NCBI GenBank assembly: GCA_904395315.1 | Contig: CAJFNT010000092.1 | Location: forward strand, 1-39,401 | DNA length: 39,401 bases | Source: an uncultured Clostridia bacterium | Lineage (GTDB): Bacteria; Bacillota; Clostridia; UBA1381 | Reading direction: 5' to 3' | Part shown: positions 17,390 through 24,585 of the stretch, piece after piece | How the letters are laid out: the number at the start of each line of letters is the position of its first letter | Numbering within the stretch: position 1 is the stretch's first letter | Translations under genes and position numbers: made by a program | The notes under the pieces: model-generated | Seen by the model: the letters and a program-made list of their open reading frames with translations, nothing else | What the model was told of the DNA's origin: nothing | Database searches by the model: none

Positions 17390-17420
17390 AGCAGCGGAAT
17401 TTTCCGCTGCTTTCTGCTTT
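17390..17420 (+). terminator. Terminator after the kinase gene
   Basis: AGCAGCGGAA (17390-17399) and TTCCGCTGCT (17402-17411) form a tight hairpin followed by an interrupted T run. It separates the regulator operon from the next promoter 50 bases later. Confidence 0.7.
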
Positions 17421-17430
17421 TATATGATTT

Positions 17431-17462
17431 ACGGATTTTGCACAAAAATAACGGATTATGCC
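17431..17462 (+). promoter_or_regulatory. Second tandem LytTR-type operator, upstream of the AT-rich cassette
   Basis: ACGGATTTTGCAC at 17431 and ACGGATTATGCC at 17451 repeat with a 20-base period. The first repeat and its flank (ATTTACGGATTTTGCAC) are identical to the site before the regulator gene. The distances from the first repeat to the -10 box (62 bases) and from the second to the -35 box (19 bases) are also identical at both loci. Confidence 0.72.
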
Positions 17463-17469
17463 ATTTGGC

Positions 17470-17498
17470 TTGTGCCGGCAGGATGGATGTGGTATAAT
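17470..17498 (+). promoter_or_regulatory. Promoter of the lipoprotein/zinc-ribbon cassette
   Basis: TTGTGC (17470-17475), 17-base spacer, TATAAT (17493-17498). As at the regulator operon, the -35 is weak and the -10 perfect, which suits activated transcription. Confidence 0.68.
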
Positions 17499-17576
17499 TG
17501 TGATATGGATAAATTGTGAATATTATATTAATAAAAATGAGAGGCGGATGATCATGCGTAAATTTATTTTAGAGAG

Positions 17577-17942
17577 GTGCGTTTTTATGAAAAAATAGTT
17601 ATTTTTATTGCTGCTGTAACAACGATGTCAGTGATATGTTCTTGCGGTTCGAATCCTGACAAAGAGCTTCTTGGCAGCTGGGATGGGACCGAAGCTGTAG
17701 ACAACGCAAACAGTACCTATTCCTATGTTTTCTATGAAGGCGGACAATATGATCAGTATAGAAATAAGGCTGGAGAAGGAAAAGAAGATTATTATACATC
17801 GGGGCACGGTACATGGTCCATAGTGGATGATTCACATTTGAGGATCGTTGATTATGCGGTAGGAGCAACTACATTTGAGTTTGATTTTGAAGACGGAAAT
17901 CTTATTTTGGATGGCGAAACGTTTACCAAGGGCGAGATATAA
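17577..17942 (+). CDS. Small lipoprotein with lipocalin-like domain, start probably frameshifted
   Basis: The frame encodes a hydrophobic signal ending in a lipobox (ICSC) and a mature domain starting CGSNPDKELLGSWDG. That domain is beta-rich and Trp/Tyr/Gly-rich, like small secreted lipocalin-like domains. The start is odd. The only in-frame standard start, GTG 17577, overlaps the AGAGAGG ribosome site itself. A well-spaced ATG lies at 17587, but it reads ATG AAA AAA TAG. One more A in the six-base A tract (17590-17595) would give Met-Lys-Lys-Ile-Val-Ile-Phe and join the open frame, a textbook lipoprotein start. So this is a frameshift, a phase-variable tract or a sequencing error. It is the first gene behind the second LytTR-type site. 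Function unknown. Confidence 0.6.
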   Translation: MRFYEKIVIFIAAVTTMSVICSCGSNPDKELLGSWDGTEAVDNANSTYSYVFYEGGQYDQYRNKAGEGKEDYYTSGHGTWSIVDDSHLRIVDYAVGATTFEFDFEDGNLILDGETFTKGEI

Positions 17943-18113
17943 AGTGTAAAAAGATTGTTATTTGATCAGTTAAAAAATAGGAAGGGAGCTTTATAAGTAT
18001 ATTATACCATAAAAGAGGAGTGATCTCGCTATATTTAACGAAAAACGTATAAAACCTAAGAATTTAGAGTTTTGTAATTGGATAGGAACCTTGAACTTAT
18101 GGAGGAATTCATT

Positions 18114-18623
18114 ATGGCAAATATTTTTGATAAGATGGTAGTAGGTATAAACAAGGGAGTAAATACAGTAAGCGAAGGATCAAAGATGCTTGTTGAGAAG
18201 GCAAAGCTTAATACACAGATACAAGATTATGAGAAGGAAAGGGCAAGGTTGTATCAGGATATAGGAACATTTATATATAATTTACAAACGAGCGGAGAGA
18301 TAAATATTCCTCAATGTAACGATATGTGCGATGAGGTAACCGTATTGGGAAAGAAGATAGAGGATCTTCAGCTGAAAATACAAGAACTTGATAGCAGCAG
18401 AATTCAAAGCAGTTACAGCGTGCCTCCGGAAGATGGTATAGCGTGTTCTTCATGTGGATGTGTAAATACAAGAGATTCAAAATTCTGTGCCGGATGCGGA
18501 AAACCTTTGTCAATACCTGATGCGGGTGCTGAAAGTATTGTGTGTACCTGTGGTAGAATGAACAAGTCCGGAATGAAGTTCTGTGTAAACTGCGGTAAAC
18601 CGCTGGTTGATGTAAGATATTAA
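18114..18623 (+). CDS. Coiled-coil protein with two C-terminal zinc ribbons
   Basis: A 169-residue cytoplasmic protein. Residues 1 to about 100 are helical and charged (MANIFDKMVVGINKGVNTVS and onward, with a QIQDYEKERARLYQDIGTF coiled-coil stretch). Two zinc-ribbon motifs follow, CSSCGCVN...CAGCGKPL and CTCGRMN...CVNCGKPL. Such ribbons often mediate protein or nucleic-acid contacts; no enzyme signature is present. ATG 18114 is chosen because GGAGGA lies seven bases before it; an upstream ATG-less extension to 18078 has no ribosome site. The 170 bases between this gene and the lipoprotein frame are AT-rich and hold no clear gene. It shares zinc-ribbon character with the gene at 19296, which suggests a common role. 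Confidence 0.72.
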   Translation: MANIFDKMVVGINKGVNTVSEGSKMLVEKAKLNTQIQDYEKERARLYQDIGTFIYNLQTSGEINIPQCNDMCDEVTVLGKKIEDLQLKIQELDSSRIQSSYSVPPEDGIACSSCGCVNTRDSKFCAGCGKPLSIPDAGAESIVCTCGRMNKSGMKFCVNCGKPLVDVRY

Positions 18624-18678
18624 GATCTGCTATGATGAATAACAGATCATTTATATTGAGGAGGCAAGGTGAAATAAA

Positions 18679-19278
18679 ATGACTTTAGATATATCAAATA
18701 TAAGTCTGATAATTGCTGCTGTTGCAGTAGGGATAATTATTTTGTTTTTGGTGGGCTTTTTAACGGGTGCTATAAAAAAATTAAGTACTATGTTGATATC
18801 ATCCTGTGTTGTGCTTGTTCTTACATTCGCGTCAATATACGGATATGAAGAAGGATATTTTGATTTTTTTACAAATGATAAAATAACAAACATGAGTGAC
18901 ACAGAAATGATAGAAAATCGCATACAGCTGTTTTTGGATGCGTACAATTCCGGAGACATGGACGGTGTGTTGGATTGCATGGATAAAAAAACAAAAAATC
19001 TCATCGAGTCTTCGATGGGGATAACAGATGGCATTCTTAATGGTTTGTCTGGCATGGACATTAACATGTCAGAAATATTTGGTCTAAGTGTTGGTATGGT
19101 ATCCAATGGAGATTTGTTGAATATAGATGATGTAAACATAAATATAGGTTCGGATAATGCTGCGACCGTAAGTGCTATTTTAACGTATGAGGATAAATAT
19201 AGCGGAGCATCATCAGAGACGGTTACATTTGATATGGTAAAAGAAAATGATGATTGGTACATAAGTGACATGAATTGA
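18679..19278 (+). CDS. Membrane protein with extracytoplasmic NTF2-like domain
   Basis: A 199-residue protein. Two adjacent hydrophobic helices (about 9-31 and 37-56) are followed by an acidic extracytoplasmic part of about 140 residues. That part starts with a helix (MSDTEMIENRIQLFLDAYNSGDMDGVLDCMD) of the type seen at the start of NTF2/SnoaL-like and DUF4878-like domains and ends in the beta strands VTFDMVKENDDWYISDMN, also typical of that fold. No catalytic residues can be named. GAGGAGG lies about 20 bases before the ATG with GTGAA between, so spacing is loose, but the frame has no better start. It is 17 bases from the next gene and clearly in the same unit. Confidence 0.68.
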   Translation: MTLDISNISLIIAAVAVGIIILFLVGFLTGAIKKLSTMLISSCVVLVLTFASIYGYEEGYFDFFTNDKITNMSDTEMIENRIQLFLDAYNSGDMDGVLDCMDKKTKNLIESSMGITDGILNGLSGMDINMSEIFGLSVGMVSNGDLLNIDDVNINIGSDNAATVSAILTYEDKYSGASSETVTFDMVKENDDWYISDMN

Positions 19279-19295
19279 AATAGGAGGGATTTATT

Positions 19296-19868
19296 ATGTA
19301 TTGTAATCAATGTGGAAGCAAGATGGATGATAATCAAAGATTTTGCACAAAGTGCGGAGCGAGGTTGAACAATACTGGAACTCCAACAGCGGCACAATCA
19401 AATTTTAGATCGGTATATGGCAGGAGTTCGAACGCACACGTGATCGTTGCCATAGGATTTGTTAGCTTTGTTTTAGCAGGAATAATGATGCTAACATCTC
19501 TCTTTAAGGCGGGAATGTGGGGATTATCGACACCGGTAGATATTTTTGAGGTCTTGGAGATAGAATATTTAAGATGGATTATTATGATCTGCTATGTAAT
19601 ATCAGCAGTGATGCTTATATTGTTTGTTGTAAATCGCAATAAGCAATCAGCTATGTTTATATTACCTGCAATGATTGTTTCAGGAGCTGTGTTTGTGGCT
19701 ATTTTAGTAGTTTTATTTGCGGCACAAGATGAATTAGGGGGATATGGAGCAGAACTATCTTTATCTGGTTCAGGCGTTTTTTGCTTGATAATGTCAATAA
19801 TGACAGCGTTTTTACTAATTGTTGCATTGTTCAATCTAAAATCATCAAAAATTAAAAGGATGATTTAA
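19296..19868 (+). CDS. Zinc-ribbon multi-pass membrane protein
   Basis: A 190-residue protein beginning with a zinc ribbon, MYCNQCGSKM...FCTKCGARL, then a polar linker and about four membrane helices (roughly 48-70, 92-114, 122-144 and 158-180). This layout (cytoplasmic ribbon tethered to a membrane domain) is common in Clostridia and has no general assigned function. TAGGAGGG lies about nine bases before ATG 19296. It ends the AT-rich group; a separate promoter follows at 19914. Together with the soluble double-ribbon protein and the NTF2-like membrane protein it looks like one membrane-associated complex, but that is inference. Confidence 0.75.
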   Translation: MYCNQCGSKMDDNQRFCTKCGARLNNTGTPTAAQSNFRSVYGRSSNAHVIVAIGFVSFVLAGIMMLTSLFKAGMWGLSTPVDIFEVLEIEYLRWIIMICYVISAVMLILFVVNRNKQSAMFILPAMIVSGAVFVAILVVLFAAQDELGGYGAELSLSGSGVFCLIMSIMTAFLLIVALFNLKSSKIKRMI

Positions 19869-19913
19869 TATGAGATTTTGCATACTGAAAGCGCATCGTT
19901 TCCGAGGTGATTA

Positions 19914-19942
19914 TTGACATTTCGATTTTTCTGTGATAGAAT
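19914..19942 (+). promoter_or_regulatory. Strong promoter upstream of a structured leader
   Basis: TTGACA (19914-19919), 17-base spacer, TAGAAT (19937-19942). The predicted transcript begins near 19949 and meets a terminator hairpin about 100 bases later, before any gene. Confidence 0.72.
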
Positions 19943-19948
19943 GGTGAC

Positions 19949-20060
19949 AAAAGAAATAATCGAGCGGTTATTTCTGCAAAGGATTTTTCAATTAAGAGCT
20001 TTATGTTCAAAACCGTCTATCTGCTGCAGAGATAGGCGGTTACTTTTTTATGTAAGCTCT
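19949..20060 (+). ncRNA. Candidate structured leader RNA or small RNA
   Basis: Three pairings are visible. AGAAATAA (19952-19959) pairs with TTATTTCT (19968-19975). The terminator stem is 20011-20022 with 20030-20041. AGAGCTT (19995-20001) pairs with AAGCTCT (20054-20060), enclosing the terminator and its T run. A transcript from the promoter at 19914 would either end as an RNA of about 100 bases or read through into the gene at 20085. It matches no riboswitch class I can recognise by eye. Confidence 0.4.
20011..20050 (+). terminator. Terminator or attenuator before the beta-propeller-like gene
   Basis: A 12-bp stem, AACCGTCTATCT with AGATAGGCGGTT (one G-T pair), has a seven-base loop and is followed by ACTTTTTT. 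Confidence 0.75.
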
Positions 20061-20084
20061 GGATCAAGGAATGGGAGGAGAATC

Positions 20085-20930
20085 ATGAATAAGAAACCGG
20101 TATCAGCTATTATTGCTGCAATTGCTCTTTTGAACGGTGTAAGTGCTTTTGCCGCAACCGAAGAGGCGTGTTATTTCAGTAATCTATCGAATAATTGGGA
20201 CACGGTTTACGGCACACCTCATTATGCTTCAAATGGCGGTATATATTTTACAGACGGGAATATACATATAAGTTCATTGCCATATGGAATGATAAATGAA
20301 GGGGATATATATGATATATGCTGTTATAATGGGCGGATCTATTATACTACAGGTCCTGAAGGATCGGATATATCGATGCCGATAAAAATATACTCATGCG
20401 ATATTTACGGAGGAAACAATATATTGCTTGCAGACAATGCGGAGGCATACGGAGCTGCGTTTATAATTGATAATGTATTGTATTATCAGGAATATAGATC
20501 GACACCGGGATATGGACCAGAAGGATACAACGGTGGGGTGTCAAGGATAGATCTGAGTAATCTTTCATGGAAACGGATAGTATCCGGAGGTGTTTGGTTG
20601 ACGTATTGTGACGGAGATTATGCTTATTATACAGACCATAGCAATATATATGCTGCAGTTGATGTCAATGGAAATTATGTTATAGATATTGATCCGGGCA
20701 GTGATGAATATGCGTATGATGTTTTTATCAAGGGAGACCGCACATATTATATATTAGATGGTGGATTGTATGAAAGAACGAGAAACGGCGGCAATGTAAG
20801 GCTGATATGCACGGTGCCGGAGAATTCTCATATTAATAATATATCTTCAAATTACGTGTATTACTCGCAGCTTGTTCGCAGACCGGGACGTGTAAATATG
20901 GTAGCTGTGACCAACAGAGTTGACCGATGA
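20085..20930 (+). CDS. Secreted DUF5050-type beta-propeller-like protein
   Basis: A 281-residue exported protein. The signal peptide MNKKPVSAIIAAIALLNGVSAFAA is followed by repeated short strands rich in Tyr, Gly and Asp, with recurring patterns such as GRIYYTTG, NVLYYQEY, GDYAYYTDH and DRTYYILDGG. This matches the DUF5050/low-density-receptor-like propeller domain found in many clostridial surface proteins, which probably binds a ligand rather than acting as an enzyme. The start at 20085 follows GGGAGGAG; an open frame back to 19914 overlaps the promoter and terminator and is rejected. It lies downstream of the leader RNA candidate and is followed by a terminator. Confidence 0.72.
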   Translation: MNKKPVSAIIAAIALLNGVSAFAATEEACYFSNLSNNWDTVYGTPHYASNGGIYFTDGNIHISSLPYGMINEGDIYDICCYNGRIYYTTGPEGSDISMPIKIYSCDIYGGNNILLADNAEAYGAAFIIDNVLYYQEYRSTPGYGPEGYNGGVSRIDLSNLSWKRIVSGGVWLTYCDGDYAYYTDHSNIYAAVDVNGNYVIDIDPGSDEYAYDVFIKGDRTYYILDGGLYERTRNGGNVRLICTVPENSHINNISSNYVYYSQLVRRPGRVNMVAVTNRVDR

Positions 20931-20985
20931 AGCAATGCAATTGTTATAAAATTGAAATACCAAATAAATAAGGTATATATGACTA

Positions 20986-21018
20986 AGGGGCAGGCATTAT
21001 TTTGTTTGCCTCTTTTTA
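20986..21018 (+). terminator. Terminator after the DUF5050-type gene
   Basis: AGGGGC (20986-20991) can pair with GCCTCT (21008-21013), or alternatively AGGCA with TGCCT, followed by a T5 run. The stem is modest. It is the first recognisable element of the 307-bp gap before the CAP-domain gene. Confidence 0.5.
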
Positions 21019-21058
21019 TGGTTTACGGATATCTGAATTTTTACCAAAATTTAATCCC

Positions 21059-21126
21059 TTGTAAAATACTATGGATTATGCTATAATGAACACACTCAGT
21101 GAAATAAAGCCGCCCGGCGGCTTTAT
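21059..21126 (+). promoter_or_regulatory. Promoter and 5' hairpin of the CAP-domain gene
   Basis: TTGTAA (21059-21064), 17-base spacer, TATAAT (21082-21087). About ten bases after the predicted transcription start a GC-rich hairpin forms from ATAAAGCCGCC (21104-21114) and GGCGGCTTTAT (21116-21126), nested in AACACA/TGTGTT. There is no T run, so a 5' stabilising hairpin or regulatory element is likelier than a terminator. A single TTTACGGAT half-site (21022-21030) resembles the LytTR-type repeats but has no partner at the right spacing. Confidence 0.55.
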
Positions 21127-21237
21127 GAAAATGTGTTTATTGTAACGGTGTGAGGCAATGCTGAACGCATTGCGCTTATGTTATAATAAAGTACCCGAAA
21201 GAGGGGCAGAATTTTACGAGGAGGAAATGTACATAGC

Positions 21238-24200
21238 ATGAGAAAAATAACGAACAGGCTGCCGGTGCTGGCTCTGGCGGCTGTGATGGCGGCTTCAACG
21301 CTTGGCGCCGCTTTGGAGCCGGTCACAGCTTTGGCTGCGGCGCCGGCGCTCTCGGAGAGCGCGGACTATGGTATCCCGGCGGAGGTAGTAGGCGAATGGG
21401 AATATGTCGGCTCAAATCAGCTGGAGAGCGCTAACCGCGTATGGGTGCGCGGCAACGGCTATGGTGTGTCTGCGGAGGACAGCGGGAAGGGATATTTCAA
21501 TGATTTCGCCCCGGGGCTCATCAACACCACATCATCGGGATATAAGCAGGCTTATGACACGCTTGTGAGCGACAACGCCCTTTATGATTATGTGCGCGAT
21601 GTTAGGGTGTGCATATTGTATCTGCCGGAGTGCCCGTATTCGAAGAGCTATCTGCCGAAATTCCGTCAGATAGCGGAGGCGGCGGGCGCACCGGTGCTGC
21701 TGATAGATGTTTCGAAGTATTCGGCGAGTCTGATCGCATATTATAATTCCGTGATGCATGGTGTGACGTCACCGGCGGTGCTCTATCTTGACGCGGACGA
21801 GACCGCTGCGGCTACGGGACGCTCTCTGCCGAAGGGAAGAACAAAGGTGCACAGCACGGCCGAATTTGTGGAGATACTTAAAGAGGCAGGCTATGACAAC
21901 GCTAAGGATCTGCCCGGGAGCGAGAGCAGCGGTTACAGCACAGAGCAGGAGTATGAGCGCAGAGTGCTGATGGAGACGAACCGCCGCCGCATAGAGAACG
22001 GACGGGTGCCGCTGGCGACCTTGCCGCAGATGGAAGAGGCTGCGGATATACGCGCGGAAGAGCTGTTGGGCAGCATGACGCACCGCCGTCCGGACGGGTC
22101 ATATTATGTGTCGGTGTTCGATGAGGTGGGGATAAACGCGTCGCTGTATTATACCGGTGAAAATATATGCGGCGGCGGAGCAGTTTCACTGCCGGAGTCG
22201 GCGGTGCGCGCATGGATGAACAGTCCGGGGCACAGGGCGAATATATTGAGCGAGAATTTTACACATCTGTCTGTCGGATATGAGCATCAGGACGAGGACC
22301 AGAGCAAGTATGCCGACAACTGGGTGCAGCTCTTTCTGGGCAGCTGTGAGCCGGAGCAGATCGAGCTGAGCCGTCCGGTGGTAAACACTTCGATACAGGG
22401 TGTCCCGATAAGCGATATGGATATAGATCTTGTTCTGACATGCGAGCACGGCACGAGCACGATCCCGCTCATCGACGAGATGTGCGAGGGTTACGACAGC
22501 GGCAGCGCGGGGCTTCAGACCGTTAAGGTACGGTATGGAGACACTGTGATCCCGCTTGAGATAAATGTCGGGAATACCGAGCCGCATGAGCTTATTGCCG
22601 ATATGGTGACGTTTGCGGAGGATGTTTCCGATATAGTGTATAATTCACGCGCCCAGACGCCGCGGGTAAGAGTGTCGAATGCGGCGGGGGATCATGCGCT
22701 TATTGAGAACTATTCATATACGATATCATACGATAATAACATAAATGCCGGTACCGCGGAGGTAACGGTCACAGGTAAGGGCAATTACACGGGGATGGTG
22801 AAAAAGACGTTCGAGATACAGCCGAGAGATATTTCGGATATGACTGTGAGCGGTATAGAGGAGGCATATGAATATACCGGAAAGCCCATAACTCCGGGGG
22901 TCACTCTATCGGACGGCTCGCGCATACTTCATGAGGGTATCGATTATACTGTGTCGTATACCGATAATGTGGGCGAGGAGATAAAGGGGACATATGGCCC
23001 CGATGGAGTTGCAGGGACCGCAACGGTGACACTTGAGGGGACAGGCAATTATACGGGCACAAAGACAGAGCATTTCGGATTCACGCTTCCGGAACTGTAT
23101 AAGCATTCGGCTACTGTCGCATATGTGCTCCTGAATAATCCGAGCTATACATCCACGTATGACTTCTTGAAGGCGGTCTATGAAAAGAGCCCGGATGTCA
23201 CATATCCCATGGTCATAAAGCAGATAGAGCGGAATCTTGAAAAGGCTGACGAGGCTGTAGGGCTTGAAAATATCATGGCATATGATATATATCCGGCGGC
23301 TAACAAGCGGCTTAACGAGTATTACCGTTTCCGCGCCGAAGTGGATAAAGGTATATTCACAGACGAGATAAAGCAGGCTCCGGAGGTCAGCTCGGAGGTC
23401 ATCGATCAGCAGTCGGTGAATATAGAAGGACTCGGAAATGTCGCGGCAGTGACTGCCGATACGGAATCCGTGCAGCTTGCGGTGACAGATACTGATGCCG
23501 CAGAACTCAGCGTAGACAAGACGATATACGATGCTTCCGGTGCTGTCGCTTTGGATATAGCCCTTAAAATAGACAGAGAGGAGGTATCGGAGCTGGGCGC
23601 GCCCGTTACCGTGACAGTGAACATTCCCGATAGCTTCAGCTCCGGTGACGACCTTGCGGTCCTGCACTATAAAGACGGAGAAGGATCCGAGCCGGAGGCT
23701 CTGCCCGTATTTACGGATTCGGATGCCGGCACGATAAGCTTTGTTACAGACAGCTTCAGCCCGTATGTGATCACAAGAAAGCTTGCGGTATACAGCTCGG
23801 GACAGACATCGGCGCCTGCGGCAAACGATGAAAGCGTGACCGGTGTCACGTTCGGAGAAGAGAATGACAAGGGACCGGGCGAGCCGAGAGATGTTTCGGC
23901 TTACAGCTCCGGCGCGGGAGAGATAACGGTGGAGTGGCTCCCTGCAGAGGACAGCGAGGGCTGGACGGTGACGGGATATATAATTTCGTATTCGGAGAGC
24001 GAGGACATGAGCAATGCAAAAACCGTGTCTGTAAAGTCGGATGAGTCGGAGACTGTTCTTACCGGGCTTGCGGCGGGAAGATATTATATAACTGTTTCTA
24101 CCGCTGCCGATTCCGATGCGACAAAGGGAGTCATCAGGCAGTCGGTGACGGCGAGCGCCGAGGTGTACAACACGGCGGATGCGCCTGGGCAGCCATCGGA

Positions 24201-24513
24201 GGAGCCGTCAGAGAGCCCATCGGAGGAACCATCCGATAAGCCGCCCGAAGGACCGTCGGATGAGGCCAAGTTCCCGGCAGAGCTTTCAAGAGACGGAAGC
24301 ACGGTAAAGATCAAGTTTGACACTGCTCCGGAGGAGGGTAAGGTGATGAGACTTTATGCGGCTGTTTATGCGGACGGCAGGATCACAGGTCTTGAGCTGC
24401 ATGAGATAAAGACCGAGGCAGGAAAGGACGAATATGAAGTCAAGCTTGGGATCGGCGTAGGCAGGATATTTTTATGGGATGATAAAATGAAGCCTCTGGC
24501 CGAAACAGTATAA
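21238..24513 (+). CDS. Large secreted protein: thioredoxin-like, CAP, Ig-like and FN3 domains
   Basis: A 1091-residue exported protein. A signal peptide (about 1-35) is followed by a thioredoxin-like region (about 115-220) with CPYS (132-135) in place of CxxC. Next is a CAP/SCP domain (about 236-370) with the usual cavity residues His282 in MTHRR, Glu308 in GENICG and His332 in NSPGHRANIL. Two Ig-like repeats with the GNYTG motif come next, then a region with no recognised fold, an FN3 domain (about 880-980), a Pro/Ser/Glu-rich linker and a short C-terminal beta domain. No SLH or LPXTG anchor is visible, so it may be released or held by the C-terminal domain. AGGAGG (21219-21224) is 13 bases before the ATG. 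Bacterial CAP proteins are usually of unknown function; the thioredoxin-CAP fusion is unusual. Confidence 0.82.
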   Translation: MRKITNRLPVLALAAVMAASTLGAALEPVTALAAAPALSESADYGIPAEVVGEWEYVGSNQLESANRVWVRGNGYGVSAEDSGKGYFNDFAPGLINTTSSGYKQAYDTLVSDNALYDYVRDVRVCILYLPECPYSKSYLPKFRQIAEAAGAPVLLIDVSKYSASLIAYYNSVMHGVTSPAVLYLDADETAAATGRSLPKGRTKVHSTAEFVEILKEAGYDNAKDLPGSESSGYSTEQEYERRVLMETNRRRIENGRVPLATLPQMEEAADIRAEELLGSMTHRRPDGSYYVSVFDEVGINASLYYTGENICGGGAVSLPESAVRAWMNSPGHRANILSENFTHLSVGYEHQDEDQSKYADNWVQLFLGSCEPEQIELSRPVVNTSIQGVPISDMDIDLVLTCEHGTSTIPLIDEMCEGYDSGSAGLQTVKVRYGDTVIPLEINVGNTEPHELIADMVTFAEDVSDIVYNSRAQTPRVRVSNAAGDHALIENYSYTISYDNNINAGTAEVTVTGKGNYTGMVKKTFEIQPRDISDMTVSGIEEAYEYTGKPITPGVTLSDGSRILHEGIDYTVSYTDNVGEEIKGTYGPDGVAGTATVTLEGTGNYTGTKTEHFGFTLPELYKHSATVAYVLLNNPSYTSTYDFLKAVYEKSPDVTYPMVIKQIERNLEKADEAVGLENIMAYDIYPAANKRLNEYYRFRAEVDKGIFTDEIKQAPEVSSEVIDQQSVNIEGLGNVAAVTADTESVQLAVTDTDAAELSVDKTIYDASGAVALDIALKIDREEVSELGAPVTVTVNIPDSFSSGDDLAVLHYKDGEGSEPEALPVFTDSDAGTISFVTDSFSPYVITRKLAVYSSGQTSAPAANDESVTGVTFGEENDKGPGEPRDVSAYSSGAGEITVEWLPAEDSEGWTVTGYIISYSESEDMSNAKTVSVKSDESETVLTGLAAGRYYITVSTAADSDATKGVIRQSVTASAEVYNTADAPGQPSEEPSESPSEEPSDKPPEGPSDEAKFPAELSRDGSTVKIKFDTAPEEGKVMRLYAAVYADGRITGLELHEIKTEAGKDEYEVKLGIGVGRIFLWDDKMKPLAETV

Positions 24514-24514
24514 C

Positions 24515-24541
24515 AAAAGCCCCGCGGCGCGCGGGGCTTTT
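24515..24541. terminator. Terminator after the CAP-domain gene
   Basis: A perfect 12-bp stem, AAAAGCCCCGCG with CGCGGGGCTTTT, has a three-base loop. A and T runs on both sides allow use from both strands between convergent genes. Confidence 0.9.
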
Positions 24542-24585
24542 ATACTGCGGACTGCTTTGCGGGAGAGCCGGCAGACAGCGGCATA

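Noticed and set aside
19914-20084. 57-residue N-terminal extension of the DUF5050-type protein
   Set aside because: It would begin in the -35 box and be translated through the terminator; a proper signal peptide and GGGAGGAG ribosome site mark 20085 as the start.
21025-21055. Third LytTR-type operator
   Set aside because: Only one half-site is convincing; the position 20 bases later does not match the second repeat.
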